64,000 nucleotides of DNA, from positions 62,370,197-62,434,196 of the forward strand of contig CM040421.1 of the NCBI GenBank assembly GCA_022702705.1. The letters are read 5' to 3'. Of this stretch, positions 12,358 to 25,330 are shown piece by piece; the first letter of the stretch is position 1, and each line of letters opens with the position of its first letter. The position numbers and the translations under genes were made by a program. The DNA comes from Papilionanthe hookeriana x Papilionanthe teres. Taxonomy: Eukaryota; Streptophyta; Magnoliopsida; Asparagales; Orchidaceae. The notes under the pieces were generated by a model, which worked only from the letters and a program-made list of their open reading frames with translations, was not told the origin of the DNA and did not search any database.

Positions 12358-12826
12358 GACATCTTGGGGCTTTCTTTTTGAAGCTTTCAATTTTCTTTGG
12401 GATCATAGCAAGTAGGTAAGCTGGATCTCATGGGAAAAATAACTATTTTTTAATGTTCCAAGGGTACTCTTTTCTGGGTTATATTTTGGAACGTCTTTGA
12501 CCCTTTCAAACCAAAATTTTAGCCAAAAGTTCAAATTTTTGTTTCTTAAAAATCAAGCAAACAAATAAGATTTGCATATATATCACACAATTCCTATGTA
12601 TTTACATAAATAATATTTAAAATTTATTATTTATCTTAGATCATTTTAGCAATTGCTTGAAAATTAATAAGAGCTATTATTGAGAAGGGTTTGATTAATA
12701 GTTTTCTCTTAATTTATTTGGTATTTTATCATCTAACTTTTGAAAGAACTCCACTTAATATGCTTTTCATCAAGAGGGAAGAATTTCAAATAATATTAGT
12801 CTAAAGCTAAATTGAAATTATTTTTG

Positions 12827-12828
<2 letters not shown>
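12358..12828. repeat. Duplication unit 2, second part
   Basis: Collinear with unit 1 from about 2978 to 3365: shared words include tatattttggaacg / tatattttagaactg, agttcaaatttttgtttctt, cacacaattcctatgtattta, and ttagtctaaagctaa. It carries a small extra AT-rich insertion near 12605-12700. No gene. Confidence 0.8.

Positions 12829-12897
<69 letters not shown>
12829..12897. repeat. (AT)n microsatellite at the LINE 3' end
   Basis: A pure AT run of 69 bases separates unit 2 from the 3' end of the minus-strand LINE. The right LINE boundary (about 22734) also starts in tatatata, so the LINE probably entered or primed on a pre-existing TA run. Confidence 0.95.
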
Positions 12898-12898
<1 letters not shown>

Positions 12899-13051
12899 CT
12901 CAAGGATCAAATTTTATTGCTTCTTGGTAAGTCTATTACATCTTATATGAGGAATAGAAAGTAAATCCCCATGTAAAAGAACATTAAAAGCATTAAAATA
13001 AGAAGAAGAAACATTGGATGTAGCATAAGCATTGCAATTAAATTCCATGGA

Positions 13052-14311
13052 TTAAGTAGCCCTCCTAGCAAGCCAATTTGCAGGTTGATTCCCTTCTCTA
13101 TAGACATGACTCCAAAAAATAGCATGAGAAGAAGCTAAAGCACTAATCTTATTATTCCAAATCTGTAGGAACCAAGGAACCTTAGCTTTATGAAGCAAAA
13201 TTTGTATGAAAGATAAAGAATCCATTTCCATATGTATGAAATTCTGATTGTTCATAATAGCAGCTTTTAGCCCCCAATAAACTGCTATAGTTTCCACTTC
13301 AAGAGCATTCACAGCTAATACAGGAGCAGAAATATACCATAAACATTTGCCAATGTGATTTCTACAAAGCACACCAATTCCAGCAGAAGATGAAGAGCAA
13401 CTACCACCAGAATTTATTTTTATCCATGGAATTTTAGGAGCTCTCCAAATAACAAGCTGGATTCTATGAGCAGTAGATGAACTTTGAGATTGATAAAGCT
13501 TCCTGATCTTAAGAAGATGCGATATACAATTCCTGCTAACCATTTGGGAAGAGAAGAGTTTATTATTAAAAATAACATCATTTCTACACATCCACACATA
13601 CCAGAATATGACCAATGGAATAAAAAATTTTAATGATAACTTCCAATCCTGCCAACAGGATTCAAGATCAGTCCAAAGTTGAAATTTAGAAAGAGACTCA
13701 TTGAAATCCAAAACCTTCTTCCAGATTTCCTGAACAGCTTCACAATTCAGAAATAGATGAGAAATAGTTTCCTCATTTGAATGACAGAGATGGCACATAG
13801 AAGGGCCACGAATTCATTTTAATTTTAAGATGCTATCAATTGGCAGCAGCTTCTTGAATAATCTCCAACAGAAAAAAGACATTGAAGGTGTGATAAATTT
13901 GTTCCATAAGAGCTTCCCCCAATCATTGACAGGCCAATTTCTATTTGAAAGAAAAATGAATTTAGATAGACTTTGATTTTGAGGATTCTTAGTAATCAAT
14001 CTATCCTGCTTGGATGGTTGAATAGGTATGGATAAGATCTTCCTTTGAGTCTCTATATTGATACAGTTTTGAAGTTTGGAGACATCCCAACTGAATTGAT
14101 TCCAACAATCAGCCACTTTGTGAATAGAAGTAGAACTATCAAATTGTTCCTTTAAAGGAATATTGATATACCCAATTATCAAACCAAAAATTAATTTTAC
14201 CATTCCCAAGTTCCAAACAAAGAGATTTTCAGCATTATCTCTCACTTTCAACAAATCCTTCCAGTTTTTAGAATCACCATTCTTCATTTGGACTTGAGAG
14301 GGATGAATGTT
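13052..14311 (-). pseudogene. LINE ORF2, C-terminal part (zf-RVT and RNase H)
   Basis: From 14311 the frame runs to an in-frame TGA at 13814-13816 and then continues in the same frame to 13052. The first part ends in a WGKLLWNKFITPS...FCWRL section typical of the region before the zinc-finger of plant LINE reverse transcriptases. After the stop comes MCHLCHSNEETISHLFLNC, the Cys/His zinc-finger RVT motif, then an RNase H domain (WIKINSGGS..., ALEVETIAVYWGL, HMEMDS, REGNQPANWLA). The first catalytic position, normally Asp in a TDG-type motif, reads SGG, and the last (AD in the family) reads AN. The RNase H is therefore probably inactive. One stop and lost catalytic residues mark it as dead. 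Confidence 0.85.
14307..14311. repeat. Target site duplication ATGTT, left copy
   Basis: ATGTT immediately precedes TGTCGGCAT, the inverted 3' end of the LTR, and recurs at 21716-21720. Confidence 0.92.
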
Positions 14312-16403
14312 TGTCGGCATATTTTTAGGTTTGTGTGTTTTATTTTAAAAAGGGGTCGCCTTCAGAAATTGTCGGCGAATTTTAGTTTAATTTACATATG
14401 TATATAATTTGGAAAGTAGTGTTTTGATTTTGAAAATAATTTTAAAAAATTTTAAGATATGAAATCAAACCGATCTCACATCTCAAATAGTTTATATAAA
14501 CGAGCGCCGCACTACAAACCGTGTGTCTATCCCGAAGAGTAGGCACACTGTTTGGTGGTGGGGCTCGGTTAAATAAACTAGAAGGTTTGTGACATCCGTT
14601 TGGTCTACGAAACCATTTTATTTGCCGACAAGTTCCCCTGCTTAATATGAAATCATTAAACAGGGTTTATATTACCTGGGTTCTTAAAATTCCCTATAAG
14701 GGCAAGCCCCTATAGTTAATTACATCTTAAGTGATCACTTAAGAAAACTCTCGATAATAATCAGTAGTTCTGCTCTCAAGAATTTCAAAGTTTAAGTTTT
14801 TCAAGGGATTGAATTTTGGAATTTCAATAGGGAATGGATCAAATTTGGAACATTTTATTTTGGGAATTCAAAGGAAGAAAGGTAGGAGAAATCACAGATT
14901 CGAAGCGAACTTCGGTAATTTCCCAACTATCCTATTGTTTGGCTTGAATTTAGGAAAGTCCTAATATTTATTTAATGTTTTGATCTTGCCAATTTTAATT
15001 AAATAGGATTTATATTTGTATGATGTGATCACACAAATAGCCTCGAAGATGTGAGGGTTTATGTCGTATCGGACGACTACCTCGGAATCCTAAGACTGGT
15101 TAGGGCTTAATTTGCAATGCAAATGCCTAACAAAAGATTGAGGATTTATGTTGCACTAGGCAAACTACCTCGAAATCCTATGGCTTAGTTATTTAATTCT
15201 AAGAAAGTTTTGCTGAAGTTGACTCAGGTTTTGCTGATGACGATGGCCGTGCTGCCCACCATGCTCCGAGCTCCTTGTGGTTGCGGAGGTTTAGTTTTAG
15301 AAGTCATAAATCGGGAGATGAGAGAAGTGTTCGGTTTAGAGAAGGTCTTAATTTCCAAGTGTTTTTTATGTTTTAATTAAAACAAATCTTAAAGTTGATT
15401 ATAACAACACCGGTTAAGATCCCACGGTTCCATCCTTCCGGCATCGTTATTTTATCGGATTCACTTAGTCCAGATGAATTTGCTAAACTCAACTAAATGA
15501 GTTCCATACTTTCATTTAGACCGTGGAAAATCCCGTTAGCAACACGTAGGTTACATCATCCGAGGTATTCCCGATCATCCAACAAGACGTTTTAATTTAG
15601 TTGTAGTTGTAGTTTTGTTGTTCTGTTTGTGATTAAATTTTGAGTTGTTTTATATTTTGAAATGTTGTGACGGTGAATTTTATCTTGTAATGACTTTTAA
15701 TTTAGTTTTGGTTTCAGTTTTAGGGACTATCCTAAAGGTGTGGGTTTTCATGCAACAGTTGTTTATCATGCAAGAAAAGTAAAGTGCATTTACAATAAAG
15801 TAAATTGCAAGAAGGTAAATTGCAATAAAACAAAAGCGTACCTGGAGAGTCTTCCCGTCATCCCAAGCTGCACTTAAACACAATTTAGAATATTTAAGCA
15901 TTTAAAGCAAGTTCCTAGGTAAAGCTAAGGGAAGGGTTATGGTTTTCTACCAAGGTCCTACTCCTATAGCTAGTCATCTCCTATTACGTCTAGGTTCTTG
16001 TGTTTTGGTTTGAGGACGATTTTCTTCATCAAAGAACAATTAAGTTCAATTGTTCTTATAAATATCCTATCATATTGAGGAAGTGCTTAAGACGAGTCTT
16101 AAACATCTTTTCAATTCCTCTAGGATTGTTTTAAGTCCAAGAGAATTTAATTATACAAATGAATTAATCATCCAGGAGTTCAAGTTTTGTTATCTTGCTC
16201 AGTGAACTAGGACATTTTGATATTCTATGAGTGAAGTAACACTTCACTTAACACTCTGTTTAGGAGTTATGACAACAAGAGCTTTTGAGGGCAAATTGTT
16301 GTTCAAGTGATTTGTGATTTGATTTAATTTTAATTAATGGGTTTAGTTTGGAATAGTGTTCAAGTTGTTTTAGATTTATTTTGAATTCTTTATGTCTTTG
16401 GTG

Positions 16404-16680
16404 ATGTTATATTTAATTCAATTTAATTTAATTTAATTTTAGTTTAATTTAATTTGGTTTAGTTTTAATTTTAATTTAATTTAATTCTTTTTAATTTAAT
16501 TTTAATTTTATTTTTAACTTGATTTTTATTTTTTATTTAATTTAATTTAATTTAATATGTTTTAATTTAATTTTAATTTAATTTAGTTTAATTTAATTTA
16601 ATTTAATTTAATTTAATTTAATTTTTAATTTAGTTTTATTTTTAATTTTAATTTAATTTTATTATTTTTTTTATGCTTTA
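16404..16680. repeat. (TTTAA)n-type array in the solo LTR
   Basis: A degenerate pentanucleotide array of taatt/ttaat words. The same array, reversed, lies in both LTRs of the full element (35690-36010 and 55640-55950), so it is a component of this LTR family. Confidence 0.9.
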
Positions 16681-18812
16681 AGGATGATTTAATATAATTG
16701 TTAAAGTATTAATATTATTGAATTTTTAGAAGGATTTAATTTAAATGTTTTAACTTTAATTTAATTTAATGATTAAGTCTTTTGGCATTTTAAATCTTGA
16801 GTTTGGATTATCATTTTAATTAGGAATTAAATATTATTGAGGTGATTAATTTAGGGATTCTTAAATTAAAGAACAAATCTCTTCCTAATAATATCCCTAT
16901 TTTAATAATTCCAATTTTTCATTATTCTTCCAAATTTAATTAATTATTTAATTAAGGTTTATTTTAATTATTTTCAAATTGTTTGGTAGGTTTCTACCCT
17001 TTAATTACCTAAGTTTCAAACATCCAAAATCAACTTAGTATCAAATATTTTACCCACCCTTTTAATTAAACCTAAAATTTTTAATTATAGGTTAAAATTT
17101 TAATTACCATTTTGCCCTTTAAACTTACTAATTTCATAACTCACTAAATTGAGCTTAAATGAATTTGAAATTTTTATGTGACTTCACTCATATATCAATG
17201 AAGACATTAGAGGAGAAAATGTGATTTTTCTGTATTTAATTTATTTATGTAATTATTTTTGGTGGAAAATAGGGATTTTCAAGGAAAATTCAATAACATG
17301 ACCAAGGGAAAGTTTCTGTCCTTAAGAAAATTATGAGACATTCATAATGACTAGAGGACCACTTGGACCAATTTTTGTGATTTTTTGAATTATATTCTTT
17401 TTATTATAATTATTTTGAGTTTTTGAGTATTAATTAATTTAAAAATAAAATAAAGGTTGAAAAATGAATTTTATATTTTGCAAAAAATCTCTCTGATATC
17501 AAGGAAACCAAAGAACCAATTTTTACAATTTTTTGATTTTTCTTTGATTTATTAGAATTATTTTAGTGGAAATGCTAGAAAATACATTTTTTTTAATTTT
17601 AAAATTACCTTAGGGCTTTGAAATTTAATATCTCATCATAGAGACTTAAGAAAAATATGGGGTTTGTTCCTAAGTGATTAAAATTCAAAATGTAACATTT
17701 TGGTGAATTTTATTATTTTTGTGATTTTTATTATTTTTTAATTATTAAAATATTAAAATAATGCAAAAAATCAACTTTTTTGGAAAATTGCAATTTTAAT
17801 TTTCTTAAATTCCCCTGATATCAGAGAGGCTCCAAAACCAATTTGGTGAATTTTTGAGAAGTATTTTGAAAGTTATGAATTTTTGAAGTTTAAGTTTGGC
17901 TAAATGGCTTAATCAACCCATTTGATAGAGCTAACCAAGTCCAATTGACTTCAAACTTTTATGGTGAGTTCCTCTAATCCTAAAGGTTAGTGGAGAATTG
18001 ATTTCAAGTCAATTTGATGTATGATTAGCTCTAATTAATTAAAGCTCCATTTTGGGTGTTTAAGCCAATTAAGGTTATTACAAGCGAGTTAACTCAAAAA
18101 CTATTTTCCCTAGGGTCCTCTGGTCATAAGAAACATCATCAAATTTTCCTAGAATTTATTTCTCAACGTGCTAATTATTGGAATTAAAATACTCAGAATA
18201 GTGACCTAGAATTGAAAAATCAATAACTCCTCATAGGGATGGCCTCTGACTTTGGAAAATTCAGGGAATGTTCCCAAATTCAGAGGCTTCAAAATCCCTA
18301 TGATCTCATGCCATGGTGAATTGTATACATGCATGGAGAATTGAAAATGTGCAGAGAGTAAATAAATTATTAAAAATCAAATATTTAATGAAATTAAATG
18401 ATTTCTTTTCCACATTATTCTCCTCTGTTCACTGAGCAAAAGGGTATTTTTATTTTATTTTTAGGATTTTCCTACACAAAGTTATGAATTTTCTAAGTTC
18501 TGGTAATTAAATAAATAAGAAAAATCCCTATTTTCCTACTTATCCACGCGGCGCCACGCCATCCTCGGCAGCTCCGAAAGCCCACGCGGTGCGCTCTGAT
18601 TCGACGCCGCCATCCGACTCAGCGCTCCAGGGCCCCGCGGTTCATGTACCATCGCGCTGTCCGGCTCGATCCAGACCGTCCGCTCGATACACGCTCGATC
18701 CGACGGCTCCCAGTCATCGTCTACGACTGGTGTGCACCCGTGACCGTCAACCTTCTAACCCTAATTTCTCACTCAATTCTCAACGGATTTTTGTGTTCTT
18801 ATGCTCTATGGA

Positions 18813-18831
18813 TTCGTCTTGAGGAGACGAA
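18813..18831. other. Conserved internal LTR hairpin
   Basis: TTCGTCT, a 5-base spacer, then AGACGAA: perfect 7-base arms. The same hairpin occurs at 33600-33618 and 53555-53573, and a covarying version at 60915-60933. Confidence 0.6.
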
Positions 18832-21715
18832 CATATCCATACGGTAAACATGCATTGAAATTGATTCAAATTAAATGGAGAATCTCTGTAAGCTCGGGAA
18901 GAAGAGTGAGTCCATACCTTTGCTCAGAGAAGTGAAGCTTCGATCTGAGAGTTGTGTCACCTTCGGTCCAAGCAAGCTCCAGATGAAGTCCCTTGGCATG
19001 GTGAATTGCCCAGGTATGATTTCGACCACAGCCGATTACAAAGCTTGGAGTCTGGAACAGATGGGTGGCCTGGAGAGGGGGCTTTCACTGGGGAACTCCT
19101 TCTCTTGGTCTTGTGCAGGTGTGGGTGAGTTTAATTTGACATTGGTGGAGGATTTGGGAGTGTCCTGTTCTAGCCTGAGAATTGAGCTCCAAAATTGAGC
19201 TCAATTAGTGGGGATTAGGCAAGAGAACAGTGGGGATCAAATGCTCTAAGTGTGGGGGAGAGTCTGGAGTGATTTTGGCAGAGTTTCCTTAAGGTTGGTT
19301 CAGCACCTCTTATGGCCGAGAGGTGGTGGTGTTTAAATAGGAGAGGGTGGAGGGCCTCTCAGGGTGGTTTAAGGCTTGGGATCAGCTGCTCCATGCAAGA
19401 GAAGAACAGCCATGCTATCCAATTGGGCTGGGACACTTCAGCAAGGGGGAATTGTTGGCTCACATGTGAGCTTTCGGCCATGGTGTTTTCCGGCGGCCTG
19501 GTGGCTGGCCGGCCAGGCATGGGTCACCCTCAGGTTCAGGTGGGTCGTGGTCGAGGTTTAGTGCAGTCAATTGGCCATGGACATGTGTAAAGGAGTTTGA
19601 TTTAAATGGAATGGGAGAAGGCTCATTTTGGGTTCAAATTGGTCAACCCATGCATTTGGGCTAGGTTCACCATCCAAGGCTTGACCTTGGGCTGAGGGAG
19701 AATCATTTGGGTCGAGCTCGAATCGGGGTAGTGAAGTCCCCATCCATGGTGAGGTGGCTAAGCATGGTATAGTGTGTGACATGCTTAAGGTAAAAAGGTT
19801 TAAGGGAGGTTTAAGAAAGAACCCACTCTTCTTGCCATAAATGGACTAATGACAAGTCAAAGCCCCCATGGCTTCATGTGGCTTGAGAATGGCTTGTTCA
19901 TGGCTTACCTATGGCTTAGGATAAAGCTTGGTCAATTTCATGGAAGTAGAATTTAGGAATTTTGGTATTTTGGTGGAGAATTTTCATGAAGCTTCATTTG
20001 GAATGATTTAATGATGACTTTGAAACTTAGGGGGTGATTTTGATTAGATGGATGATATGGAGAAATGTCATGTGGGCTTTGGATTGAAAACTTGGGCTTT
20101 TGAAATAGTCTTGGGTGGGCTTTTAAAGTGGTTTAAGGAAGTGGGCCTTTAGGTTAGAAAATGGGCTTTTGAATAAAAAAAATTTGCAATGGGCCAAGCC
20201 AAATAAATGTTGAGTTTTGTCTAAGGATGTTTCATGATTGATTTGAAACAAGTTTGGAGTGATTTGGGTTTGAATTGGGTTGGATTTGGGCTTTTTTGAT
20301 AAAGGGCCAATGTAGGTCAAATTGGGCTAATTTGGGCCAATTTTGGGTTAGGGTTGAAATTGATGTAAAATTAATGTTGGGAAATGTTTATGGGAGTGTT
20401 TCAAAGAGGTTTCAACTTTTGTTGGGGTTGGATTTTGGGGTTTGGGTCTATTTGGGTTAAGTTTGGGTTTAGGTCAAAATTGGGCTTTTTAGTTTTTGGG
20501 GTTGAATTTGAGTGGGGTTTGTGTCCAAATTTTGGGGAAATTATGTTAGTGTTTTGTTTGTGGGGATGTTAGTGAAGGTTTAGAAAAGGTTTGGGGTCAA
20601 TTCGAGTTGAATTGGTTTGGTTTAGGCTAAGTTTGGGTCATGGGTCCAAATTGGGCTTTAAGTTCAAAAGTGAAATTGGATTCAAATGCCAATCAAATTG
20701 GGCTTGGATTTGGTCTAGATTGGTGCTGGGGATGTTGAATTGAAGTTTAGAATTGAATTGGACCAGAATTTAGGTCAATTGGGTATGTTTGGTTTGACAT
20801 TGGGTTCACTTTGGGTTAAAATGGGTCAAATTGGGGATTTTGAAAATAGTGCTGCAAATTGACAAAATTGGCCCATGGTGTAGTTGAAAAAAATAAAATT
20901 GGGAATAGTTGGGATTTTTTGGAATTTTCTGGGAATTTTTTGAATTTTTGGATTTTTGGGTCAAGAGGGGCATTTTGGTAATTTGGAGGGTATTGGGGGT
21001 ATTTTTGGAATTTTTGGTATATTTGGCTATGGATTATCAATTTGAGTGATGTGGGAATGTTTGGGATTGGTTTTGAGGAATTTTGGGTGATTTGGAGATT
21101 TTTGAAAAAATTGGGTAATTTCAAGGGTTTTGGGTAGGCTAGGCGGGTCTGGGGTCCCGGGGGTCAAAAATTGAAAATTTGAAAAATTGAAGATTGGGTA
21201 AAGGTAAGTGGAATGAAATCATTTTGGTTGAGCCATGAAGCCATATCAAGCCTATATGAGCCATGAAGGGACTCCTTTGAGGCATTCACTATGTTGTTCC
21301 TAACCCTCTTAGCCAAGGGCTTAAGGGTTAAGGACCATCCATGTGAATCACCTTCATGAGTCAGGAGGTCAAGTTGGGTATAGGTGTGGTTTTAGGAGGT
21401 GTGTGAAAGTGTAGTGTATAAGTGTAGTGTGTGTGTAAGTCAGCCCTCACCAGACCAGGCCATTCAGGGCAGTTCTAAGGCCAAAGAGTCCTATATGAAC
21501 TCATCCTTTAAACTTCCACATTTGATTTCAACCCTCTAAGTGATTAGGGGTCTACAATCAAGTTTGTGGAGTTTGCAGGGAGTTAAGAAGTGGTTCGAAT
21601 TTCTAGGTGGTGGGTCCCAATTCTAATCCTCTAGGATAGTCAAAGGAAAAGCCTAAGGCTAGATCCTAAGTACTAAAAAAAAGAAGAGAAGACCTCATCA
21701 AAAATGAGGTCAGCA

Positions 21716-21720
21716 ATGTT
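21716..21720. repeat. Target site duplication ATGTT, right copy
   Basis: Right-hand partner of 14307-14311, directly after the LTR terminus GGTCAGCA. Confidence 0.92.
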
Positions 21721-22733
21721 GTTACAATATTTGTCATGCATAAATTTGAACCAAATTGAATTTTTCTCTCTAAATTTGATCCATTGGTTAAAGTAAAAAG
21801 TAAAACTTAAATGCTGAAAACTTTTAAACCCCAAGCCACCACTAGCAATAGGTTTACAAAGTTTATCCCAATTTGTCCAATGCATTTGTTTGTGTTGCCC
21901 TTCCCAAAGAAACTTATTAAAAGTAACAAATAATAATTTTTTGGTGCTTTTTTTCATTTTAATCATTTGAAGAATGTAGAGAGGAAATGTGGTTAAAACA
22001 CTTTTAGAAGGGTCACTCTACCTACATTAGACAAAAAAGAGTTTGTCCAACATTGACTTTGAGAAGTAATTATATCAATCACAGAATCATAATGAGAGAG
22101 TTTAATTCTACCTTTAACTAAAGGGAAACCCAGATATAGAAGAGGAATTCTTTCTTCCTTGAATCCAGTGAAATCAGAAATCCATTTCCTAGTCCTAACA
22201 GATGCAATGGAACTTGATAAGAACTGACATTTGGCTTTATTAAATGACATACATGAGACTTTCTCAAAATTATGTAAAAGCTTCATCATGCATTTAATGG
22301 AATTCTTACTACCATTACAGAAAATGATTACATCATCTGCATAAGCCAAATGGCTTACCAACTGATTTGATCTATGTTGAAACTGAGTGTAGGGATAGTT
22401 TTGTTGAGCTTGATTAAGAAGTTTGGAGAGGTAATCAAATGCCAAAATAAAAATATAAGGAGACAATGGATCTCCTTGTTTAATACCCCTACGAGCTCTA
22501 AAGAATCCAGGACAACCACCATTAATCATCACACTATAGTAATTATTTTGTAACCATCTGGAAATTACATTGCAGAAATCCATACTGAAACCTCTAGAAG
22601 AAATGACCTTTAAGATAATTGACTAACTGATGGTATCAAATGCCTTGGATAGATCTAATTTAAAAATAATATTAGTACCCCTACAAGGCTTATCAAGATC
22701 AGTTAGTAATTCTTGAGCCAATAATACATTCTA
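21721..22733 (-). pseudogene. LINE ORF2, reverse transcriptase part
   Basis: From about 22730 leftward the frame reads the RT motif FKLDLSKAFDTIS, hits a TAG near 22624, and continues with the block GGCPGFFRARRGIKQGDPLS and the catalytic YADD (in AYADDVIIFCNGS) in the frame 22583-21993. A one-base frameshift near 22000 then leads to 21966-21721, which holds the thumb-region hallmark FLWEG and the GGLGFKS motif before running into the solo LTR. The YADD box is intact, but a stop, a frameshift and missing N terminus mean no enzyme. It joins directly to 14311-13052. Confidence 0.9.
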
Positions 22734-22739
22734 ACAAAT

Positions 22740-22914
22740 ATATATATCTATCTCTGTGTGTGTGTGTGTGTGTTTATATGAACGGTAAAATATTTTAGAT
22801 GATCTATGAGAATTAGATGTGATTGCATGATGCATTTGTATTTTGTGCATGAAACATTCACCTGCTCGGTTTTACTTTAAAATTTATTATTTTATTCTTA
22901 TTAAATGAACTATC
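22740..22914. repeat. Duplication unit 2, third part, with (TG)n
   Basis: After a TA/CT and (TG)n microsatellite (TG run 22755-22772) the sequence realigns with unit 1 (ggtaaaatattttagatgatctatg... versus gtaaaatttttttggatgatctatg at about 3375). It ends at CTATC, the target duplication of the next LTR. Confidence 0.75.
22910..22914. repeat. Target site duplication CTATC, left copy
   Basis: CTATC precedes TGGTGACGAAG, the inverted 3' end of the third LTR, and recurs at 29953-29957. Confidence 0.75.
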
Positions 22915-23879
22915 TGGTGACGAAGGGAAGAGATTGGTGTGGAATGTCGATATTGTGGAGTCTCCATCTAATATTAGCCTAATTTTATTTCTATAAATCT
23001 CATGCAAGATTTGAGGAATTTATGGCTAATAGTAGAAAAGGATGTTTATGACAATCCTTATAGAAGAATATCCTAGAATAATATATCCTAGAATTTTCAT
23101 ATAAAGAAATTAATGGAAAACCAGAGATTTCTATTGTGGGTTCTTTTGGATCTCCTATAGAAGCAAGCTTCTATAGTTAATTACATCTTAAACAATTTTT
23201 AATTGTTCAAGAAAACTTCTGATTAATGTCAATCATTTGTTTTCTAAAATTTTATTTTTAAGGAGAGATGTACCCACTATCACTCCTAAATGTCATGTCA
23301 TATTTATCAGTTTATGGTTAAAGTTTTGGTTTTGTTTTTTTTTATGTCATTATTTTTATTTTATTTTGTTGAAATTGTTATGTTGGGTGACTATCTTAAA
23401 AGTTTTGGTTTTGTTTTCCATGTCGTTGTTTTGTTTCATTTGGAAAATATTATGTTTGGTGGCTATCATAAAAAGTTTTGGTTTTGTTGTTGTTCATCCA
23501 GAATGTCGTCCTGCAAAACAGAGTTAGCACATCCTATAACATGCAAAGAAAATCTAAATGAAACTTTTTGTCTTCACCCTACAAAGAAAAGATTGTCAGA
23601 AAATAATGTCATGTTCATTGCCTTAGAATTTTGTAAGATGTTTTGGTTTAACATGTCCTGGATGTCGGTTTATGTCAAATTATATTGATTAATGTTTAAT
23701 TTTGTAGAAATATTGGATTAATTTCATTTAATATCGATATTTGTCAAATTTATATTTGAAATGTCAATTTTATGTCGGTTATGTCGATTTATGTTTGAAA
23801 TGTCAAATTTATGTTGGTTATGTCGATTTATGTTTAAAATGTCGAATTTATGTCTTAACTTAAGTTTAAAATTAAATCT

Positions 23880-25330
23880 TGAGTTCATGTCTGTTTGAGC
23901 TTAAGTTAAAAGGTTGAAAGTTAGATTCAATATTGATTGAATTAACTTGGGCTCATGTCTGGTTGAACCTAAGTTAAATTCAATGTTGATTGAATTCAAT
24001 TAACTTAATTTCATGTCTGTCTGAACTTAAGTTAAAAGGTTTGGTTTAGATTAACTTGAGTTCATGTCTATCTGAACTTAACTTAAAAGGTTGAAAGTTA
24101 GATTCAATATTGATTGAATTAACTTAGGCTCATGTCTGGTTGAACCTAAGTTAAATTCAACGTTGATTGAATCTAATTAACTTGAGTTCATGTCTGTCTG
24201 AACTTAAGTTAAAAGGTTTTGTTTAATTTGAATAGACCTAATTAAGTTTTAAGCCTTGTCTAAATAGGACTTAAAGGTTAATTACATCTAATAAATTAGA
24301 CTTAATTAGAATTTCAGACCATCTAAGCCCTTTTTAGGTAAGGCTTAAGTTTTAATCAAGTCTAATTTGATTTAACCGAGATTTGTTTAGATATTAAGTC
24401 TTAATGAATTAGACTTAATGATGGTTTGTGTTTATTTAAACCTTAGTTGATTAAGGTGTAATGATTTAATTAAGTCTAATGTAATAGACTTAATTAAGGT
24501 TTATGTAGGATTTGGGTTAGACTTAAGTTCATGTCAGGTTGAATCTAAGTTTGGTTTGACTTAAGTCTAATATGGGTTAGACTTAAGTTAAATTTTAAGT
24601 TTAGGTTAAGTTAGGTTCAATTCACGTTGAACCTAGACTTAAGGTCGACTTAAGTTCAATATGGGTTGAACTTAAGTTAAGTTTTGAGTTTAAGTTAGGT
24701 TCATGTTAGGTTGAACCTAAGTTTGGTTTGACTTAAGTCAAATATGGGTTAGACTTAAGTTACGTTTGAGTTAGGTTTGAACTTAAGTGCAGTTTGACTT
24801 AAGTTTAATGTGGGTTAGACTTAAGTTAGGTTTGAGTTAGGTTTGAACCTAAGTGTAGTTTGACTTAAGTCTAATGTGGGTTAGACTTAAGTTAAATTTT
24901 GAGTTAGGTTTGAACCTAAGTGTAGTTTGACTTAAGTCTAATGTGGGTTAGACTTAAGTTAGGTTTGAGTTTAACTTAGGTTCACGTCGGGTTGAACCTA
25001 AGTTTGGTTTGACTTAAGTCTAATGTAGGTTAGACTTAAGTTCAGGTTTAGGTTTGACTTAGGTTCATGTCAGTTTGAACTTAAGTTTGATTTAACTTAA
25101 GTCTAATGTAGGTCAGACTTAAGATAGGTTTAGATTTAACTTTGGTTCACGTCAGGTTGAACCTAAGTTTTGTTTGACATAAGTCTAATGTAGGTTAGAC
25201 TTAAGTTCAGGTTTAGGTTTGACTTAAGTTCAATGTAAGTTGAACCTAAAGTTTAGGTTAACTTGAATTTAAGTTAGATTGTATTCGGGTTATATTAGAT
25301 TTAACATGAGTTAAGTTTGATTGATTAAGG
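23880..25330. repeat. Degenerate 66- to 82-bp tandem array in the third LTR
   Basis: The words gggttagacttaagtt, gagttaggtttgaacctaag and gtttgacttaagtctaatgt repeat in order. Between 24755 and 24960 the period is about 66 bases; adjacent copies carry a gttcacgtcgggttgaa insertion giving about 82. It is rich in TTAAGTC/GACTTAA palindromic words. Confidence 0.85.

Larger units (their letters stand above)
14312..21715 (-). mobile_element. Solo LTR (7404 bp) of the Ogre-like family inside the LINE
   Basis: Read on the minus strand it starts TGCTGACCTCA (21715 downward) and ends ATGCCGACA (14312), flanked by ATGTT duplications. It is collinear with the 7.4-kb LTRs of the element at 30713-58068: terminal hairpin (21691-21711), G-rich strand section on plus (20150-21150), a TATA-like tatttaaac on minus near 19330, GC-rich patch (18545-18720), AT-rich half, (TTTAA)n array, and the conserved block near 14690-14745. 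It is diverged from those LTRs, so older, and serves as an outgroup for them. It has no internal genes. Open frames at 18589-19590 are GC-rich LTR sequence and not supported as genes. Confidence 0.92.
12898..22733 (-). mobile_element. 5'-truncated plant LINE, split by a solo LTR
   Basis: A non-LTR retrotransposon reads leftward in two pieces, 22733-21716 and 14311-12898, interrupted by a 7404-bp solo LTR. Joining the flanks after removing the LTR and one 5-bp duplication restores a continuous frame (KYCNN followed by I-HPSQVQ), which proves the nesting order. The retained parts are reverse transcriptase, the zinc-finger RVT region and a C-terminal RNase H. The endonuclease and the start of RT are missing, so it is 5' truncated as LINEs often are. 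The 3' end has an aataaaa word and abuts (TA)n. Confidence 0.85.

Noticed and set aside
18589..19590. Cluster of plus-strand open frames (77, 107 and 92 codons) in a GC-richer stretch
   Set aside because: This is the promoter-proximal GC-rich part of the inverted solo LTR. The same stretch recurs in the other LTRs with different frames, so codon structure is not conserved.
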